Shown: positions 60,311 to 64,000 of the stretch, one piece after another
Position numbering within the stretch: position 1 is the stretch's first letter
Layout of the letters: each line of letters starts with the position of its first letter
Assembly: GCA_947247005.1 (NCBI GenBank)
Contig: OX365959.1
Coordinates: 39,965,097-40,029,096, forward strand
Source of the DNA: Spisula solida
Lineage: Eukaryota > Mollusca > Bivalvia > Venerida > Mactridae
DNA: 64,000 bases
Direction of reading: 5' to 3'
Made by a program: the position numbers and the translations under genes
The notes under the pieces: model-generated
What the model was told of the DNA's origin: nothing
Databases searched by the model: none
Seen by the model: only the letters and a program-made list of their open reading frames with translations

Positions 60311-61055
60311 ATGATTTAAAACTTATTGGCTGTTCAAATTAATGGTCTACTTTTTATTAAACTTATAAAAATTAATAGATCTATTTATGAGTTATTCCAT
60401 ATCCAATCATGAAACAATCTTACGTTTGTACTCAAATTGAGTTAATGTCCAATTTATATTATCAACAGACTGTAAACAAAGTAAACTACGATAAACTATG
60501 AGTATCCAGTGAGTTATCAATGAATACCTTTAAACCCCAATTTTCTGTCATTTCTGGCTAGTTGTGGAATAGATTCATATGACCAATTATACATGTATCA
60601 CCCATCATTTGGATTTATATATTGTATACGATGATTTTACTTTTGATAATTTTAAGAAAAATCAATTTAACTAAGTGATGTAAGACTAACCTCCATTCAA
60701 ACATAGGTAATAAAACACAAGTACAGATATCATATACCAGCACATGCTGGCTTATCAGTTGATCAGGGGATTTTTGCGCACATGTTCTCTGACCAGTTAC
60801 AGTTTATTAGGGGTCATGCTGACAGAGCACAAGCCAAGTGGTGAGATTAATTAGATCAAATTAGTTTCGCATCAGTGCTATACAGATCTGTATATTTTCT
60901 TACCCTAGTCATAGAACTGTATATAGATTTTCGTGGATAGAAATGTGTAGATTAAACATTTTAATCTGTTAAGTAAACGGGCACTACTCGGACATCATTA
61001 GTCAATTTGACAATTATGTATTTATATACGTACAACCAGTGTCTTCCATCTATAT
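60311..61055. other. AT-rich DNA, nothing identified
   Basis: No gene or repeat boundary was recognised. Confidence 0.45.
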
Positions 61056-61089
61056 ACAATAAAACTTCACACAAAGGCCACCTAAGTAA

Positions 61090-61259
61090 TACAGTGACGT
61101 TCCGCTAATAAGACCAGTCAAAAAGGAGGTCTTTATAGCGAATCGGTCTTATTAGCGAACATTTTTTGTTCTAAATTTTATACTTTGGGACCTTAAACTG
61201 GCAAAAATCTGCATGATTTCAAAATAATCAAAGTGGTCTTATTAGCGGAACTTACTGTA
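61090..61259. mobile_element. 170-bp MITE with TACAGTGACGTTCCGC ends
   Basis: The left end TACAGTGACGTTCCGCTAAT continues into AAGACCA, and the right end is TGGTCTTATTAGCGGAACTT followed by ACTGTA. TA flanks both sides. GGTCTTTATAGCGAATCGGT occurs internally. The ends suggest a pogo/Tc1-mariner-type MITE, an inference. It appears to sit within an older MITE (61056 onward) of the TACAGTAAAACC type. Confidence 0.85.
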
Positions 61260-61479
61260 TATTAAAGCCCACAAAAAATAAAGACCTCACATTTTCAGAC
61301 CACCTCAAAATTACGACTGCATTTTCCATGTGCATATTCACATGTTCAGTAATATTCATTACTTTCTTTATTTTAACTCAATATTCTGACAAACTCAAGG
61401 AATCCAATGATGGCCTTATCATTAAGGTTTAACGTTAAATAAGTCGATCGAACGAAGCATTATTTGATCACCTGGTGTA

Positions 61480-61542
61480 ATTCGAATAATATTTCGAATA
61501 ACCGTGATTTCGATTCAGTCGAATTCGAGGTATGACTGTATA
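61480..61542. mobile_element. Possible MITE end with TTCGAAT repeats
   Basis: Repeated ATTCGAATAATATTTCGAAT and the end TCGAGGTATGACTGTA resemble a TA-flanked terminal repeat. The partner end was not located. A similar TTCGAATTA cluster lies at 52528-52560. Confidence 0.35.
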
Positions 61543-61959
61543 ATACGTGTTTAAGAATACAAAGAAATGTATTTGTACGTGGCTTGATATCGTATTACAT
61601 TTTGTACTAGAAACGGACCTACATGTTTAGGAAACGTTTATTGAATACCTTTAATCAAATTCGTTCACCCTTAAGCCACGTATATCAGCAAAAAAGATAA
61701 AATCGTCGACCCCCAATTATTGTCCGAACTTGAAAAGTGAATTAAATCTTAAGAGCAACAAACCACAGAGTTAGATAACTGAATGTCACCGAAAACACGT
61801 CGGGTAGTCGAACATTTACAGTAAAGCCGGTAATAATTATTGTTGAAAAACTATTTTACTTCGTATCTTCTTAAGCCAAAAGGTGATAATAAAGCAGACA
61901 TGAAACGCGCAATACAGTCGTGTATACAGTTTGACGAAAAAGAACGCTGAACTTGCGAA

Positions 61960-62195
61960 TGAAGTCAAATTCGTGAACTCATGATGTTAACATTATGAAT
62001 TAATGAATGTGAAATTTCACTACTGGTCATTTGTACGCGAGTAGACCGGCGTTGACATTTCCAATCTCGAAATCGTGAAATTTAAGTCAAATTCGTAAAA
62101 TCGTGTAATCGTGAATTCGTGAAACATTGAACATTGAATCGTGAAGTCGTGAACAATTGTACAGAGTGAAATCGTGCATAAGTGAATGTGAATTT
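61960..62195. repeat. Cryptic simple repeat built on TCGTGAA
   Basis: ATTCGTGAA, AATCGTGAA, AGTCGTGAA and close variants occur about ten times with irregular spacing. It has no coding potential. Confidence 0.65.
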
Positions 62196-62280
62196 TGGGT
62201 CTGATGATGTGGTTCTTTTAAACTGACTTAACCCATTCAGGATTTCATCTGCATCAGAATCCTACCTACCGAACTACATG

Positions 62281-62531
62281 TACATCTTTATCCTCTTCGT
62301 CCCCAGTGGGACATAGGGCCACAACAAGCTGCCTCTATTCCACTCGGTCCTTCGCTGCAAACTGTGCACGACCCGAGATGTATATCATCTCAGTTAGCTC
62401 TGCTATGACTTATCTTCGCCAGATATTTCGAGGTCTTCTAGGGTTCCTTTTTCCAGGTGGAGTCCAAAACAATGCTTTTTTACAATGCGTCATTGTGGCA
62501 CTCTTAGAATATGTCCTAGCCATCTAAATCG
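62281..62531 (-). pseudogene. Decayed LINE reverse-transcriptase C-terminus
   Basis: Read on the minus strand from 62531, the frame gives RFRWLGHILRVPQ, then a TGA. After a one-base shift near 62482 it gives ALFWTPPGKRNPRRPRNIWRR, a TAA, then VIAELTEM and AAKDRVE, a TAG, and RQLVVALCPTGDEED. This is the same type of C-terminal tail as the piece at 44081, but from a different subfamily and with three stops and one frameshift. The plus-strand 73-codon open frame here is a shadow. The RT domain is missing. Confidence 0.85.
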
Positions 62532-63902
62532 TCTTTGTTTGAATCAGTAGACACTCCGTCATCATACGTCAGCGATAATGTCTTGTTTCCAGACATTCTT
62601 ACCATATGATGAATGTGCTGCCTGAATGGAAATACGAAAATATTTAAATTGTGATTCTCCTTAACGCAGAGAAATAATAGAAACGGAGTCTGAGATTTTG
62701 CGCTTATGGCAAAAATTTGATAAAAAGGAAAAATGTGTTCCAAATAAACTCATCTCAAGACGATAAACAAGGTCTCTTACCTCAATGTTAGGATTAAAGT
62801 CTGTCATAAATCGGTCGTAAATCGCCTTCAAGACAAATGTTAGTTAAACTTAGGACCACTGCTTTGAAACAGTCTTAAGCTTTGACTTATGACGATTCTA
62901 AATATATCGTAAGTTTTAGACTTAGGAATCCTAATGAAATACATGTAAGTTCCTTGGCAAGAAAAAGGGTTTGGTGAATAGAGTACTATTTAAGAACAGA
63001 ACTGCATAAAAGAACTGTAGTAATTGTGTCTCTTATAATTCGTAAACTGATAATTCTGACTAAAACAAATCGTTGATTGATTGCTACGGGGCACCATAAT
63101 TTATGCTAGTTATGCATTTTTTGGACATGCAAAAACCGTTTGTGCAAAACAGTGGTTATCGACAGGAAGTGTTGAAATTATAGTTCTTTCTCTGTACTTT
63201 AGTTTAACGCTTCAATATAATTATGGTCTAAGATAAAAAAATATAGAAGTCATGACGTTCATTCTCTTTAAAAATCATAAGATTTCTTTAAAATGGTTTT
63301 GTACTGCGTGTCTGTTATGATCACGAGGATAGATATTGGTCTACGTGAGTCTTTGTCCCATGTTATTCAACGAAAACTTGCCATAGATCAACTTTATTGA
63401 TACTAAATTACTAATACATAACATATCAAGGCTAGATTTCAATTCAAGTATTGAGTTTTAGTTAATTATTTAAAACTTAGATATCAAATATCTGTCTATA
63501 TGTATAAACAACTAGACATGTACTGTATTGGGTAACATGTTAAAGTTTCAGTTAGTGAATGCGTAGATTTTAGTCTGGCATTGAGAAATACCTATATGTA
63601 TTAATTGCAGTAAGCATACTGCTAAATAATATGTTATGAACGTTGTATTTTACCAGAAGTAAAAAAACAGTCCGGTTAATTATGAACCACCCGTCGTAAT
63701 GGCAAATCTATATCCCCCTCCATTATTTTGTGGGGTAAAAAAGTAACGTCCACCGAATTACGTGCCGGTTATTGTTTTGAACGCTAGACACGGCCGAAAC
63801 CATGAACAAAAACAATGTAATCAATACTTTTCATACTTTTTTGTTTGAATAAAGATAACCAAAGGTGAATACACGATCGAACAAATAAACAAGTCATTCA
63901 TT
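62532..63902. other. AT-rich DNA, nothing identified
   Basis: A 75-codon minus frame at 62516-62743 lies upstream, in minus sense, of the LINE remnant but has no reverse-transcriptase motif that I can see. Confidence 0.4.
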
Positions 63903-64000
63903 TCTGTAAAGTCAATTATTTTCGTGGGTAATTAATTAAGTGGAATTTTGTAAAATTGTAAGTTGGTAGGAATGTAACTGAGTCCAATGTGGTGGGCGTT
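63903..64000. mobile_element. Possible left end of a TACNGTAAAA-family MITE, cut by the window edge
   Basis: TCTGTAAAGTCAATTATTTT followed by CGTGGG resembles the left ends at 24886 and 50363. The right half lies outside the window. Confidence 0.4.

Noticed and set aside
62306..62527. Plus-strand 73-codon open frame
   Set aside because: It is antisense to a clear, decayed LINE reverse-transcriptase tail on the minus strand.

Overview
This window looks like nuclear DNA of a bivalve mollusc, possibly a heterodont clam. The evidence is an AT-rich background, many tRNA-derived SINEs with good Pol III B boxes, short TA-flanked inverted-repeat elements, and two composite repeat types that I recall as widespread in bivalves. 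The call rests on recalled repeat families, not on a search. I found no convincing host protein-coding gene. Almost all open frames are under about 100 codons, and the longer ones run through tandem repeats. The one RNA gene I support is a tRNA-Ile(UAU) with a 34-nt intron on the minus strand at 56379-56486.

Layout. 1-6.7 kb: AT-rich DNA with SINE copies, a 51-bp duplication and a 21-bp minisatellite. 6.74-11.55 kb: two abutting, related inverted-repeat elements of 465 bp and 4.35 kb. They have hairpin-bearing ends, share a 114-bp block that is identical base for base, and the larger one has a G-poor interior. This is the best candidate for something undescribed. 11.6-26 kb: sparse, with several MITEs, a SINE and an 18-bp minisatellite carrying seven TCATGTGA boxes. 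26.9-27.4 kb: a 19-bp minisatellite inside a MITE, apparently grown from its terminal repeat. 27.4-39 kb: mostly featureless apart from SINE pieces and small duplications. 39-41.2 kb: the 3' end of a minus-strand LINE, then a tandem-unit repeat interrupted by a SINE. 42.9-45.7 kb: a dense nest of MITEs, a duplicated segment with a foldback insertion, a LINE 3' end and an 85-bp satellite. 46-55.8 kb: more SINEs, MITEs, a segmental duplication and an unassigned broken open frame. 56.4 kb: the tRNA gene. 57.4-59.2 kb: one rolling-circle-like repeat inserted into a related one. 59.4-62.5 kb: further MITEs and a decayed minus-strand LINE RT C-terminus. The last 1.5 kb is bare apart from a possible MITE edge.

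The genes do not form a system. The content is mobile-element history: three LINE remnants that may have supplied retrotransposition for SINEs, several MITE families whose transposases are not here, and tandem arrays, some clearly seeded by those elements. Coordinates of degenerate elements are accurate to about 5-20 bases. All alignments were done by eye.
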